From a virus: a stretch of DNA of 25,237 nucleotides. The translations under genes and the position numbers were made by a program. The stretch is from IMG/VR virus record IMGVR_UViG_3300046007_010166, positions 1 to 25,237 of that record, one strand, 5' to 3'. The notes beneath the pieces were generated by a model. That model made no database searches, was not told the DNA's origin, and was given only the letters and a program-made list of their open reading frames with translations. Below are positions 7,471 to 14,918 of the stretch, one piece after another (position 1 is the stretch's first letter; the number at the start of each line of letters is the position of its first letter).

Positions 7471-9346
7471 AATTAAAGAAGATAGTATCTACGAAGGTTC
7501 TATCGATTTCGCAAACAGCGGAAATGCCTCAATAAATATCTTAGATAAAAATATCTTTATATTTAAAAGAAACACCCTCAACTCACTTAACGGTGATAAA
7601 GTAAAAGTGAAAATAATCGCTAAGAACAATAAGCTAGAAGCGGAAGTTCTTGAAGTTCTTGAAAGATTTAGAACTCAATTTGTAGGTAAAGTACAAATAA
7701 ACAAAGAAAATAAAAGACTTACCTTTGTAGTACCAGACAGTCAAAAAATTGCAGTCGACTTTTATATAAAAGGAGAACACGATGCATTACAAGACCAAAA
7801 AGTTCTTGTCGAACTAATCGACTGGGAACCAGGAACAAAATCACCTAAAGCAAAAATAGTAGAGATACTTGGTAGTTCAGGTGAAAATAATGCAGAAATG
7901 AACTCAATTATGTATGAGTACGGCTTACCAAACAACTTTCCTTTAATGGTAGAAGCCGAAGCGGAATTGATAGACTTCACAATTCCAGAATCAGAAATCG
8001 AAAAAAGACGAGATTTAAGAAATATCACAACATTTACAATTGATCCAGTCGACGCCAAAGATTTTGACGACGCACTTTCGGTTAATATACTCGATGATAA
8101 TACAGTTGAAGTAGGTATTCATATCGCAGACGTTTCACACTATATTAAAGAAGGTGGAATAATCGATGAAGAAGCTATTAAAAGAGCAACATCCGTTTAC
8201 TTAGTTGATAGATGTGTACCAATGTTACCAGAAAGATTAAGTAATGGAGTATGTTCATTAAGACCTAATGAAGATAAACTTTGTTTCTCTGTTATTGTTA
8301 AACTAAATAATGACGGACAAATACTTAATAAATGGTTTGGAAAAACTATTATACATTCAGATAGAAGATACTCTTATGAAGAAGCTCAAGAAATAATCGA
8401 AGGTAAAGACGGTGATTTCAAAACTGAAATACTTTTATTAGATTCGATTGCTAAGAAAATGAGAAAACAAAGAATAAATGATGGTTCTATCGAAATGGGT
8501 GGAATTGAAGTAAGATTTCAATTAGATCCAACTACTAAGAAACCAACAGGTGTTTATTTTAAAACTCAAAAAGATGCAAATAAACTAATTGAAGAGTATA
8601 TGTTACTTGCAAATAAATTAGTTGCGAAACTTCTTTATGATGCTAAGTATCACAATGTTTATAGAGTACACAATAGTCCTAATCTTGAAAAGTTGGAAGC
8701 ACTTTCTCTAATATGTAAAAACTTTGGTTATAGTTTAGACTTAACATCAGATACTACTAATTTGAAAAAATCTATAAACCAATTAGTTGCTGATATAAAA
8801 GATCAACCAGAAGAAAATATGATTGAAACTTTAATCACAAGATGTATGTCTAAGGCCACCTATACAATAGTAAATTCCGGACACTATGGATTAGGATTTA
8901 CTCACTATTCTCACTTTACTTCACCAATTAGAAGATATCCGGATTTAATAACTCATAGAGTTTTAATGGATTTCTTAAATAAGAAATCAAATGGTAGTCC
9001 TCAAAAAATTGAAGGTATGGCAAAATGGTGTTCAGAGAGAGAAATCTTAGCAGCAAAAGCTCAAAGAGATTCTATTAAATATAAACAGATTGAATTCTTA
9101 GAAGATAAAGTCGGACAAGTATTTGATGGAATTATATCAGGAGTAACTGATTGGGGAATGTATGTTGAACTTATCGAAAGTAAATGTGAAGGTATGGTTA
9201 GATATAATGGCAATCATAGTGTTGACACAGAAAACTATACAGTTAATTTAAAATCCGGTGGATCAATAAGATTAGGTGATGAAGTAAAAGTAACCGTTAA
9301 ATCAGTTGATCTAGACAGAAAACAAATAGACTTTGAATTATTTTAA
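7463..9346 (+). CDS. rnr: RNase R/RNase II family 3'-5' exoribonuclease
   Basis: 627 residues (E. coli RNase R 813, RNase II 644). The N-terminal 150 residues resemble OB/cold-shock domains. The RNB catalytic domain follows, with TIDPVDAKDFDDALSV near residue 190-206 (the Asp cluster that binds Mg), GIHIADVSHYI, VYLVDRCVPMLPERLSNG and, near 476-493, FTHYSHFTSPIRRYPD, the signature of active RNB enzymes. A C-terminal S1 domain begins near 549 (GQVFDGIISGVTDWGMYVEL). All expected acidic residues appear intact. The enzyme should degrade RNA processively in the cytoplasm. It overlaps the previous gene by 8 bases and the next by 1 base (TAATG), forming an operon. RNB enzymes are unusual in phages, so a role in host or phage mRNA turnover during infection is plausible. 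Confidence 0.93.
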   Translation: MNKIKEDSIYEGSIDFANSGNASINILDKNIFIFKRNTLNSLNGDKVKVKIIAKNNKLEAEVLEVLERFRTQFVGKVQINKENKRLTFVVPDSQKIAVDFYIKGEHDALQDQKVLVELIDWEPGTKSPKAKIVEILGSSGENNAEMNSIMYEYGLPNNFPLMVEAEAELIDFTIPESEIEKRRDLRNITTFTIDPVDAKDFDDALSVNILDDNTVEVGIHIADVSHYIKEGGIIDEEAIKRATSVYLVDRCVPMLPERLSNGVCSLRPNEDKLCFSVIVKLNNDGQILNKWFGKTIIHSDRRYSYEEAQEIIEGKDGDFKTEILLLDSIAKKMRKQRINDGSIEMGGIEVRFQLDPTTKKPTGVYFKTQKDANKLIEEYMLLANKLVAKLLYDAKYHNVYRVHNSPNLEKLEALSLICKNFGYSLDLTSDTTNLKKSINQLVADIKDQPEENMIETLITRCMSKATYTIVNSGHYGLGFTHYSHFTSPIRRYPDLITHRVLMDFLNKKSNGSPQKIEGMAKWCSEREILAAKAQRDSIKYKQIEFLEDKVGQVFDGIISGVTDWGMYVELIESKCEGMVRYNGNHSVDTENYTVNLKSGGSIRLGDEVKVTVKSVDLDRKQIDFELF

Positions 9347-9765
9347 TGGACTATATATTTGATGTTATATTAGCAGATGATTTAGAATTTGATGATTATA
9401 ATTTAGCACTTTCTAGTTATCCAACTTGGAAATCTGTATATCGTGAGATAAAATTAAATCTTCTACTAGAACAAGGTAAAAAAATAGAGTTTGATATTGA
9501 TGATATTCAGAAATATATTACGCTAGATGATCAACATAGTCATCAAGTATCTTTGCAAAAAGTATGTTGTTCTATAACCGGGATGACATTTATACTAAAT
9601 AATAATAGTATTGAAAAACTTATCTTAAAATCTAAAATACTTGATACAAAATGTGGTAAAATAATTAAATCAATTATTGATACTGGTATAGAAATTAAAG
9701 TAAGTCAATTTCTATACGAAAAGACTTTAAACTTTATAATAGAAGCACCAAAAAATGCTGCATAA
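9346..9765 (+). CDS. Unknown protein, translationally coupled to RNase R-like gene
   Basis: 139 residues. Its ATG overlaps the stop of the exoribonuclease gene (TAATG), so the two are co-translated. No family is certain. The region 62-130 has the layout of gp21/S78-like prohead proteases: DDQHSHQVSLQKVCCSIT, then KILDTKCGKIIKSIIDTG, then IKVSQF where proteases have VSSRG. The serine is not at the expected place, so if it is related it is not an active protease. This resemblance is a pattern seen by eye and may be coincidence. A hairpin terminator directly follows the stop codon. Confidence 0.72.
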   Translation: MDYIFDVILADDLEFDDYNLALSSYPTWKSVYREIKLNLLLEQGKKIEFDIDDIQKYITLDDQHSHQVSLQKVCCSITGMTFILNNNSIEKLILKSKILDTKCGKIIKSIIDTGIEIKVSQFLYEKTLNFIIEAPKNAA

Positions 9766-9794
9766 AAAAATCCTTTCAAATGAAAGGATTTTTT
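9765..9794. terminator. Bidirectional terminator between convergent operons
   Basis: Stem AAAAAATCCTTTCA / TGAAAGGATTTTTT with a two-base AA loop. It lies immediately after the stop of the 9346 gene on the plus strand and 4 bases past the portal stop on the minus strand, so it can serve both. Confidence 0.88.
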
Positions 9795-9798
9795 ATTA

Positions 9799-11553
9799 TT
9801 AAAACTCAAACTCTGAACCACCAGGTGCTTCTGGAGCAGGAGGTTCAGGTGCCGCTTGAGGAGCGGCTTGACCACCACCTTCCGGAGCAGCTTGACCACC
9901 ACCTTCCGGAGCAGCTTGACCACCACCTTCTGGAGGTGCACCACCTTCTGCAGGCATTCCAGCACCACCTTCTGATGGAGCACCTGGCTCACCAGTAGCA
10001 CCGGCCGCAGCGTTCATTGCATCTTTATCCCAGTATTTTTGATTTTCTGCTTTTTCTTCAGGAGTTAATTTGAAAATGTTATCCATAATCCATTCAATAT
10101 GGAAGTAAGGCTTCTCACCGTTCATTACACCAAGTAAAGTACCTACAATACCAGATTTCTTTTCTAAGTTATTTAATTTTTTCCATTCTTCAAATACTTG
10201 ATTTGAGAAGAATGTTATATCGACACCATTTGTAAAGAACTCATCCTCTATTAATTCAGGGAACTCAATCAACATTTGCAATCTCAATGGTTTAACAATC
10301 AATTCTTTAAAGTTTGCTCTTAATCTACTAATAAAATTATGAAACTTAATCTCATCTCTTGTCATCTCTCCTGCATCAGTAATCAAGTTACCACCACCAT
10401 TCTCACCTTCAAATCTTGACATTGGAATTTTAGAAGCTCTTTTTAAAGCCTTAAAAAACCAATCTAACATTGAATCATCATTTAAGTTATGTCCTTGTGG
10501 AGAAACTAATTCCATATTTGGTGTTCCACCATCACCATCAGGGAACCAAACTTGTTTGTTGTAAGGCAAGTGTTTAGAACCATTGATCGTCATTGTACCC
10601 AATGATTCATCCCATTCTACTTCTTCAGAATAATCATGTATCAATTGCCCTATTTGTTCCTCTGCTCTTTGTCTTGACATACCTTTAATTGGAATAGTAA
10701 ACTTTTGATAAACAGTTGCATTGATAATGTTAAACATTATTCTTGTTTGTTGTAAGATTTTTAATTGGTTATATGGTTTAATTAAACCCTCTATATATGA
10801 TGTTTCTGAAAACTCATTTTGAGTTGAATAAGAAATATAAACCAATTGAGAATCTAAGAAGATTCTTCTTAGTTGTGGATCTTCAGGGAACTGAATCCAT
10901 AAGTGACCAATTGCTGGCTCATAAGCAGGAACTACAGTTTCAGGTCTAATTCTATTAAATCCAATAATATTTTTCTTTTTATCATCATAAATAATCTCTA
11001 ATGCCAAATATCCGTCAATTAGGAAATCTTTCATCATATTCCAAGCAGTGATGTTATCCGCAAATCCAAACTTATTATAAAGTTTCTCAAAATACTCTTG
11101 ATACTTCTCTTGTACTTCTTGTGAATAAGACGTTGGAAGTGCTGTAGGAGAACAGAAGTCTTTCTCATCGTTATACACTATACATTCATCTGCAATCGTG
11201 CTTATAAAGTCTCTAATTTCATCCTTTACAGAATACTCTCTTAAAATTCTTCTTTTATCTGCGTAAGCTTTATCTAAATAAGGAATTGATTTTCTGTTTA
11301 ATACTGATGCAACGGCCCTTTGGGAGAAGAAGTCGTACATCGAATTTCCTTTAGCCGCGTATGGATCTTCATTGATTCCAATACCTACTTGATTCCTCAC
11401 AATCATGTCATCAAAATTCATTCCGTACGATGATAAGTTTCTTAAAATCCTACTAAACAAACCTTTATTCTCAACTCCAGATGAATTTACCATCGCAAAG
11501 TTTGATCCAACGTTATTTTGATTTTCTTGAGAGAAGTTATTATATGATGCCAT
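9799..11553 (-). CDS. 20: Portal vertex protein, T4 gp20-like
   Basis: 584 residues (T4 gp20 has 524). The central part matches the T4-type portal: YQKFTIPIKGMSRQRAEEQI, then PDGDGGTPNMELVSPQGHNLN, then WFFKALKRASKIPMSRF and DAGEMTRDEIKFHNFI. These parallel gp20's MPRAKAEQHM, ADNTGNMEDIRWF, ALYMALRVPLSRI and SITRDELTFAKFI. The protein forms the dodecameric DNA entry channel at one capsid vertex and nucleates prohead assembly. The C-terminal 65 residues are unusual: Gly-Pro-Ala-Gln-Glu rich with three PEGGGQAA units, presumably flexible. The start is 14 bases inside the end of the HNH gene, so the portal appears to be transcribed with that gene and the small HTH gene from the box at 12374-12383. 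Confidence 0.92.
   Translation of the reverse strand: MASYNNFSQENQNNVGSNFAMVNSSGVENKGLFSRILRNLSSYGMNFDDMIVRNQVGIGINEDPYAAKGNSMYDFFSQRAVASVLNRKSIPYLDKAYADKRRILREYSVKDEIRDFISTIADECIVYNDEKDFCSPTALPTSYSQEVQEKYQEYFEKLYNKFGFADNITAWNMMKDFLIDGYLALEIIYDDKKKNIIGFNRIRPETVVPAYEPAIGHLWIQFPEDPQLRRIFLDSQLVYISYSTQNEFSETSYIEGLIKPYNQLKILQQTRIMFNIINATVYQKFTIPIKGMSRQRAEEQIGQLIHDYSEEVEWDESLGTMTINGSKHLPYNKQVWFPDGDGGTPNMELVSPQGHNLNDDSMLDWFFKALKRASKIPMSRFEGENGGGNLITDAGEMTRDEIKFHNFISRLRANFKELIVKPLRLQMLIEFPELIEDEFFTNGVDITFFSNQVFEEWKKLNNLEKKSGIVGTLLGVMNGEKPYFHIEWIMDNIFKLTPEEKAENQKYWDKDAMNAAAGATGEPGAPSEGGAGMPAEGGAPPEGGGQAAPEGGGQAAPEGGGQAAPQAAPEPPAPEAPGGSEFEF
9867..9938 (-). repeat. Three 24-bp coding repeats in the portal C-terminus
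   Basis: Two identical 24-base units (cttgaccaccaccttccggagcag on the plus strand) and a third diverged copy encode the PEGGGQAA repeats. The stretch is visibly more G+C rich than the surrounding sequence. Confidence 0.9.
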
Positions 11554-12232
11554 ATTCTAAATTATCTTTCTTTATATCTCTGTTTATTTTACTACAGAGT
11601 GGTTGTAAATTAGTATAATGATTTAATTTTATTATTTCATCTTCTTTATTTACACTTGATAATGGTATAACATGATCTATATCCCAACCATAGTTAAACT
11701 CACCACTATACAATCCTCTATTATCCCAGTTCATCCAAGGTTCAAACTTAGATTCTAAATACGTTTTTAATTCTTCAAAAGAACATCCTAATAGTTCTTC
11801 TGTCTTTGAATTTTTTGAATATCCATTATAATAGAATGAATTATATATTAAATTCCTAACATTTGTTATTAGTCTAAATAAGGGATCATTCAGTCTTCTT
11901 TCACTTAGATAAGTATTTCTCTTATCTTTATTATTTTTTTGATACTCTTTTTGATACTCTATCTTAGATTCTTTATTATTTTCATAATATTCCTTACTTT
12001 TTGATATAATTTTTTCCTTATTTATCAAATAATACTTAGATGCCTTTTCCTTTAACTCGTGCTTTTTTGAATCTCTTCTATTTTTTGAATATTCTTTATA
12101 TCTATCTTTATTGACCTCTTTATACTCTTTTTCACAAGAAATACAATTTGACCTATAACCACATTTATTCCTTGAACTTTTATGAAAAGAAATAAACTCT
12201 TTATCTAACTTACATTTAGTACACTTTTTCAT
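11540..12232 (-). CDS. HNH endonuclease with N-terminal zinc finger (homing type)
   Basis: 230 residues. The N-terminus has CTKCKLDKEF and, after a gap, CISCEKEYKE (C4, C7, C30, C33), a zinc finger typical of phage HNH proteins. Residues 36-115 are lysine-rich and helical. From about 182 the HNH nuclease reads WDIDHVIPLSS, LNHYTNLQPLCSKIN and RDIKKDN, giving the ββα-metal fold with its DH and N residues present. Such free-standing nucleases commonly act as homing endonucleases next to conserved phage genes. The start overlaps the stop of the small HTH gene upstream (ATGA), and its end overlaps the portal start by 14 bases. The gene looks intact. Confidence 0.88.
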   Translation of the reverse strand: MKKCTKCKLDKEFISFHKSSRNKCGYRSNCISCEKEYKEVNKDRYKEYSKNRRDSKKHELKEKASKYYLINKEKIISKSKEYYENNKESKIEYQKEYQKNNKDKRNTYLSERRLNDPLFRLITNVRNLIYNSFYYNGYSKNSKTEELLGCSFEELKTYLESKFEPWMNWDNRGLYSGEFNYGWDIDHVIPLSSVNKEDEIIKLNHYTNLQPLCSKINRDIKKDNLEYGII

Positions 12233-12369
12233 TTTGAAGTACTATCTTTATCAATATAAATATATCTACCAGTTGGAGTAAGTTCCACTTCGATAACACC
12301 TTTCTTAACCCAATTACTTAACGTTCTTCGGGTTATATTATATTTTTCCATTACATCTTTTGCTTTCAT
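12229..12369 (-). CDS. Small helix-turn-helix protein (MerR/excisionase-like)
   Basis: 46 residues, starting at the ATG read from 12369. The sequence KAKDVMEKYNITRRTLSNWV followed by KKGVIEVELTPTGRYIYI has the shape of the MerR/excisionase (HTH_17) winged helix: a helix-turn-helix with TRRTLSNWVKKG and a short β-wing. It overlaps the HNH gene by 4 bases (ATGA) and has a TTAATATATA box 4 bases before its ATG. It is probably a DNA-binding regulator, or the targeting companion of the HNH nuclease. It is the first gene of the HTH-HNH-portal operon. Confidence 0.72.
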   Translation of the reverse strand: MKAKDVMEKYNITRRTLSNWVKKGVIEVELTPTGRYIYIDKDSTSK

Positions 12370-12373
12370 ATAG

Positions 12374-12383
12374 TATATATTAA
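12374..12383 (-). promoter_or_regulatory. TTAATATATA box before the HTH-HNH-portal operon
   Basis: The minus strand reads TTAATATATA, four bases before the ATG at 12369. It would drive the HTH, HNH and portal genes. Confidence 0.5.
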
Positions 12384-12397
12384 AAAAGTAGTTCCTC

Positions 12398-12432
12398 TTT
12401 TTCTATATTTTACATATTTTTCTATATTTTAC
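12398..12432. repeat. Two 16-bp direct repeats next to the HTH-HNH cassette
   Basis: TTTTTCTATATTTTAC occurs at 12398-12413 and again at 12417-12432; the second copy includes the stop codon of the gene ending at 12429. It could be a local duplication at the edge of the inserted HTH-HNH cassette, but the low sequence complexity makes chance possible. Confidence 0.5.
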
Positions 12433-13124
12433 CTCTTCCCATACTTATTCAGACTGGTTTGTAAACGTTTTATATGATCTCTCATTACGTTATATTTATC
12501 CGATATTTCGTTATTTACGTCATAAAATTCACTTATAATAGATGAAATTATTTCCTTATGTCTTTGACTTCGTCCTCCAAGTTTAGCTTGCCACATCATT
12601 GCAAGTTTTTTTGGATCGTATTTATTGATAGGGTGTTGTGAATAAAGGAATCTAGGTAGTAGTTCTAAATGTATTCTATGAACCAAGACTAGTTGAGCAG
12701 CATTAAACTCCATCAAAGCATATTCAAATCCAGAATTTAACAATTCTTTATACATTCCTTCATAATTTACTTTTAAGAAATTATTCTTTTCAAAGTCTGT
12801 TGGTAATATATACTTATCAAATATCTGAGCTCTTATCTCTATTGGAATAAAATTAAAGTTTACTGCAAAGAAAATTACTTTATCTTCAAAATTTTTAAAA
12901 TCCGCTATGAATACTGGAGCATATTTCATCCAATTAGAATCATCTTTATAGTGAAAAAAATAAAATCCCCCAGGATAAACATCTTTAATATTAATAGACT
13001 CTACATATTTATCAGATTTTTGATACTTTTCGTAAAAAAAATCTGAATTATTTTTAAAATTCTCAACTATTCCATTCCCATTGTAAAGTAAACTTAATTT
13101 TATACGTTCTAACAATTCTGCCAT
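12429..13124 (-). CDS. Unrecognised protein, possibly a conserved T4-like virion protein
   Basis: 231 residues. The central part, DVYPGGFYFFHYKDDSNWMK followed by PVFIADF, FFAVNFNFIPIEIRAQIFDKY and a later YEGMYKELLNSGFEYAL, reminds me of a family widely conserved in marine T4-like phages (PG-x-x-YxFxY ... P ... GxNxHYLPPxxR). I cannot name its function with confidence. The C-terminus is basic and helical. It is transcribed divergently from the gp4-like gene, sharing the 30-base gap that holds the palindrome TTTATATATAAA. The position among head genes suggests a structural or DNA-packaging role (inference). Confidence 0.72.
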   Translation of the reverse strand: MAELLERIKLSLLYNGNGIVENFKNNSDFFYEKYQKSDKYVESINIKDVYPGGFYFFHYKDDSNWMKYAPVFIADFKNFEDKVIFFAVNFNFIPIEIRAQIFDKYILPTDFEKNNFLKVNYEGMYKELLNSGFEYALMEFNAAQLVLVHRIHLELLPRFLYSQHPINKYDPKKLAMMWQAKLGGRSQRHKEIISSIISEFYDVNNEISDKYNVMRDHIKRLQTSLNKYGKR

Positions 13125-13140
13125 AAGAGAAATATTTTTA

Positions 13141-13152
13141 TTTATATATAAA
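13141..13152. promoter_or_regulatory. Palindromic TTTATATATAAA between divergent genes
   Basis: A 12-base perfect palindrome lies in the 30-base gap between the genes starting at 13124 (minus) and 13155 (plus), two bases before the plus-strand ATG. It could give a -10-like sequence in both directions. Confidence 0.4.
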
Positions 13153-13154
13153 AT

Positions 13155-13685
13155 ATGATAAATTCAAAACCAAATAACAAGAACTATAATCAAGGAAATT
13201 TTATCCCTACAAATAAGGATAAAGTAATGAAACTAAATACTAACGGTGGAGTTTACTTTAGAAGCTCTTGGGAAAAAAGAATAATGACTTGGTTAGATAA
13301 TAACTCAAGTATTTTAATGTGGGGTGCAGAGTGTCTTAAAATACCTTATCAAATGACACATTTTGATGGTGGTGATATGAGAGTTAAAGAACATTGTTAC
13401 TATCCAGATTTCTATTATGAAATGCAACTTGCGGACGGAAGTAGAAAAAGAGTTGTAGTTGAGGTAAAGCCAATGAAAGAATATCAAATGGTAATCGATT
13501 TAAACGAGGGAAAAATGAATGTTCCTAAAGATGGAACATTGAAAAAACTTAAATCCTTTGAATACGATTTAAAACAAGCTCAAAAGAATCGAGAAAAATG
13601 GAAGACAATGATCTCATGGTGTGATAAAAAAGGTTATGAATTTATAATAATAACAGAAATTCATTTAAAAAAGTTTGGAATATAG
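13155..13685 (+). CDS. 4: Head completion nuclease, T4 gp4-like
   Basis: 176 residues (T4 gp4 about 150). FRSSWEKRIMTWLDNNSSIL and then AECLKIPYQM, followed by CYYPDFYYEM and RVVVEVKPMKEYQ, follow the pattern of gp4 (YRSxWEK..., IPY, YFPDFYV, IEVKP). YPDF and VEVK supply the D and ExK of a PD-(D/E)XK nuclease core. T4 gp4 is needed to finish filled heads before tail joining. The C-terminal part has a helical segment and KGYEFIIITE, the usual last β-strand of the fold. The gene is single and plus-strand; its end overlaps the end of the convergent membrane-protein gene by 21 bases. Confidence 0.82.
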   Translation: MINSKPNNKNYNQGNFIPTNKDKVMKLNTNGGVYFRSSWEKRIMTWLDNNSSILMWGAECLKIPYQMTHFDGGDMRVKEHCYYPDFYYEMQLADGSRKRVVVEVKPMKEYQMVIDLNEGKMNVPKDGTLKKLKSFEYDLKQAQKNREKWKTMISWCDKKGYEFIIITEIHLKKFGI

Positions 13686-14000
13686 TAAGTAAAGTAAGAA
13701 TAATATACTTAGATAAGGATAAACATAAGAGTATATTTTATAGAATCTTTTATTTATATGATAAATTGGAAATTTAATAAAATAAGCCAAAAGTAATACC
13801 CAATAAGTATTATCTATTAGTACTCCAAAAAGTATAAAGAAATAATAAACTAGGTTTACATAATAATATACTAACTCACTAACTCTAATCTTCGAAGAAT
13901 ATTTTTCAGAATAACTTTTTTGTAGATAATCTCTATTTTTGATAAAATAAATAATATTTAAAATAAATAGAATTGGTAGTAAGTTGTAAATTGTAATCAT
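13665..14000 (-). CDS. Small multi-pass membrane protein
   Basis: 111 residues, very hydrophobic and Tyr/Leu/Ile-rich, with about three to four candidate membrane segments (near 3-20, 45-63, 66-75 and 90-109) separated by basic loops such as KNRDYLQKSYSEKYSSKIR. No family recognised. It overlaps the upstream gene by 4 bases (ATGA), a sign of a real operon partner, and overlaps the convergent gp4-like gene by 21 bases. It could act on the host envelope, but nothing in the sequence shows a holin or antiholin role specifically. Confidence 0.6.
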   Translation of the reverse strand: MITIYNLLPILFILNIIYFIKNRDYLQKSYSEKYSSKIRVSELVYYYVNLVYYFFILFGVLIDNTYWVLLLAYFIKFPIYHINKRFYKIYSYVYPYLSILFLLYLLYSKLF

Positions 14001-14290
14001 TCCACTAATATATCTTTTAATTGTATTAGATTATTAAACTCATTTTGTAATAATCTAATTGTTTTTTCAATTTTAATCAATTCAAATACATTATCATTAA
14101 CTAAAACTTGAATTGGTTCTCCAACTGCAGAGTCATATTCATTTGGTATTTTCAAATTTTCTCTAAATTCATAGATTGATTTTAAATATTTTTGATTTGA
14201 TTCTAGGTCTATATGTAGTGAACACCCATCAGGTCTTGTTCCTTCATTACTAATTGACTCTTCCCAGATTTGAAGATAAACTTTATTCAT
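13997..14290 (-). CDS. Unknown small protein upstream of the membrane protein
   Basis: 97 residues, no recognised family. The first half is likely β-rich (MNKVYLQIWEESI, GCSLHIDL); the C-terminal half is a long amphipathic helix (NDNVFELIKIEKTIRLLQNE). It is coupled to the membrane-protein gene by an ATGA overlap. There is no tag and no box at the start; the leader of 26 bases to the next gene is A/T only. Confidence 0.6.
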   Translation of the reverse strand: MNKVYLQIWEESISNEGTRPDGCSLHIDLESNQKYLKSIYEFRENLKIPNEYDSAVGEPIQVLVNDNVFELIKIEKTIRLLQNEFNNLIQLKDILVE

Positions 14291-14316
14291 AAAAATTGTT
14301 TTAAAAGTATTCTATA

Positions 14317-14448
14317 CTAAAAATTAAATAAGTTTTTTATCCTTTTCTTTCTTATATAATTCCTAGGAACAAAATTTGCAGTTTTGAATCCAGGATCTGA
14401 TACCAAATCAAATGTTGGTATATTAAATTGAGTGTAATCCATTTCCAT
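14317..14448 (-). CDS. Possible 43-residue ORF overlapping the sigma factor gene end
   Basis: The ATG at 14448 opens a frame ending in TAG at 14317, overlapping the last 26 bases of the sigma-factor gene in another frame. The product begins MEMDYTQFNIPTFDLVSDPG and ends in a basic, hydrophobic tail (RKKRIKNLFNF). It fills an otherwise empty stretch and ends 26 bases before the next gene. In T4, gp55 and gp33 both end in short hydrophobic clamp-binding peptides, and this tail is reminiscent of one. Low-complexity composition leaves real doubt that it is translated. Confidence 0.35.
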   Translation of the reverse strand: MEMDYTQFNIPTFDLVSDPGFKTANFVPRNYIRKKRIKNLFNF

Positions 14449-14797
14449 CGTTGGCACTATTTATTGAGATAAGTTTAATCTGATGTTCATTATCACCTTT
14501 CTTTTTATAAAGGTCATTCCAACCTTTGGCCAAACCTCTTTTAAAAATTTCTGTGAAGTAAGCAAACGCATTAATTGACTTATCTTCGTTGAAGTTGAAC
14601 CAGTTTTGAAACATGTCTAATAAACCACTTTGGTAGCAATCTAACTTGTCATCATTAGACCAGTATCTCATTTTTTTTATTGTTTTTTTCGCTAGTAACT
14701 CTAGCATTTTCTCTGCATTTCTTGTTAATCGACCTTGAGCCTTTGAGACAATGATCTCGATATATAATTCTTTATTATTTAGGTACATATATAGCAT
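14423..14797 (-). CDS. 55: Late transcription sigma factor, T4 gp55-like
   Basis: 124 residues (T4 gp55 has 185). MYLNNKELYIEIIVSKA matches gp55 YVNNKELLQAIIDWK. DKLDCYQSGLLDMFQNWFNF with NEDKSINAFAYFTEIFKRGL matches gp55 [20 protein letters not shown] and [20 protein letters not shown], the sigma region 2-like helices that bind RNA polymerase and the -10 element. The C-terminal clamp-binding tail of gp55 is not visible; the frame stops soon after. It should direct host RNA polymerase to late promoters. The start could also be the ATG three codons later (MYLNNKEL). The first ATG lies in the right arm of a predicted RNA hairpin (14791-14831), which may limit its translation. Confidence 0.8.
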   Translation of the reverse strand: MLYMYLNNKELYIEIIVSKAQGRLTRNAEKMLELLAKKTIKKMRYWSNDDKLDCYQSGLLDMFQNWFNFNEDKSINAFAYFTEIFKRGLAKGWNDLYKKKGDNEHQIKLISINSANDGNGLHSI

Positions 14798-14831
14798 TTA
14801 TTTTTTTCAGAGATAAACTCTGTAATGCTAT
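14791..14831 (-). promoter_or_regulatory. RNA hairpin overlapping the sigma factor start codon
   Basis: In the minus-strand RNA, AUAGCAUU (14824-14831) can pair with AAUGCUAU (14791-14798), which includes the first AUG of the sigma gene. Between them CAGAG (14818-14822) and CUCUG (14808-14812) form an inner stem. A ATATATATAA stretch (about 14841-14850) lies just upstream and could be the promoter. Confidence 0.45.
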
Positions 14832-14866
14832 TCATTCATGTTATATATATTCGTTGAAAAAAGTTT

Positions 14867-14906
14867 AAAAAAAAAATACTCAAACTTTCGTTTGAGTATT
14901 TTTTTT
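14867..14906 (-). terminator. Rho-independent terminator after the 14919 gene
   Basis: A stem of ATACTCAAAC / GTTTGAGTAT with a four-base loop (TTTC), flanked by an A run and a T run, begins 12 bases past the stop codon at 14919. It separates this unit from the sigma factor gene. Confidence 0.9.
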
Positions 14907-14918
14907 AAGTTTAAAAGA

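Noticed and set aside
9705-10001. Opposite-frame ORFs over the portal C-terminal repeats (both strands)
   Set aside because: They are repeat translations (Leu/Val/His-rich) produced by the 24-bp repeats and overlap a solid portal reading.
14317-14448. Programmed +1 frameshift extending the sigma factor into the small ORF
   Set aside because: A possible overlap exists but no slippery sequence is evident and an in-frame ATG is present; a separate small ORF is simpler.
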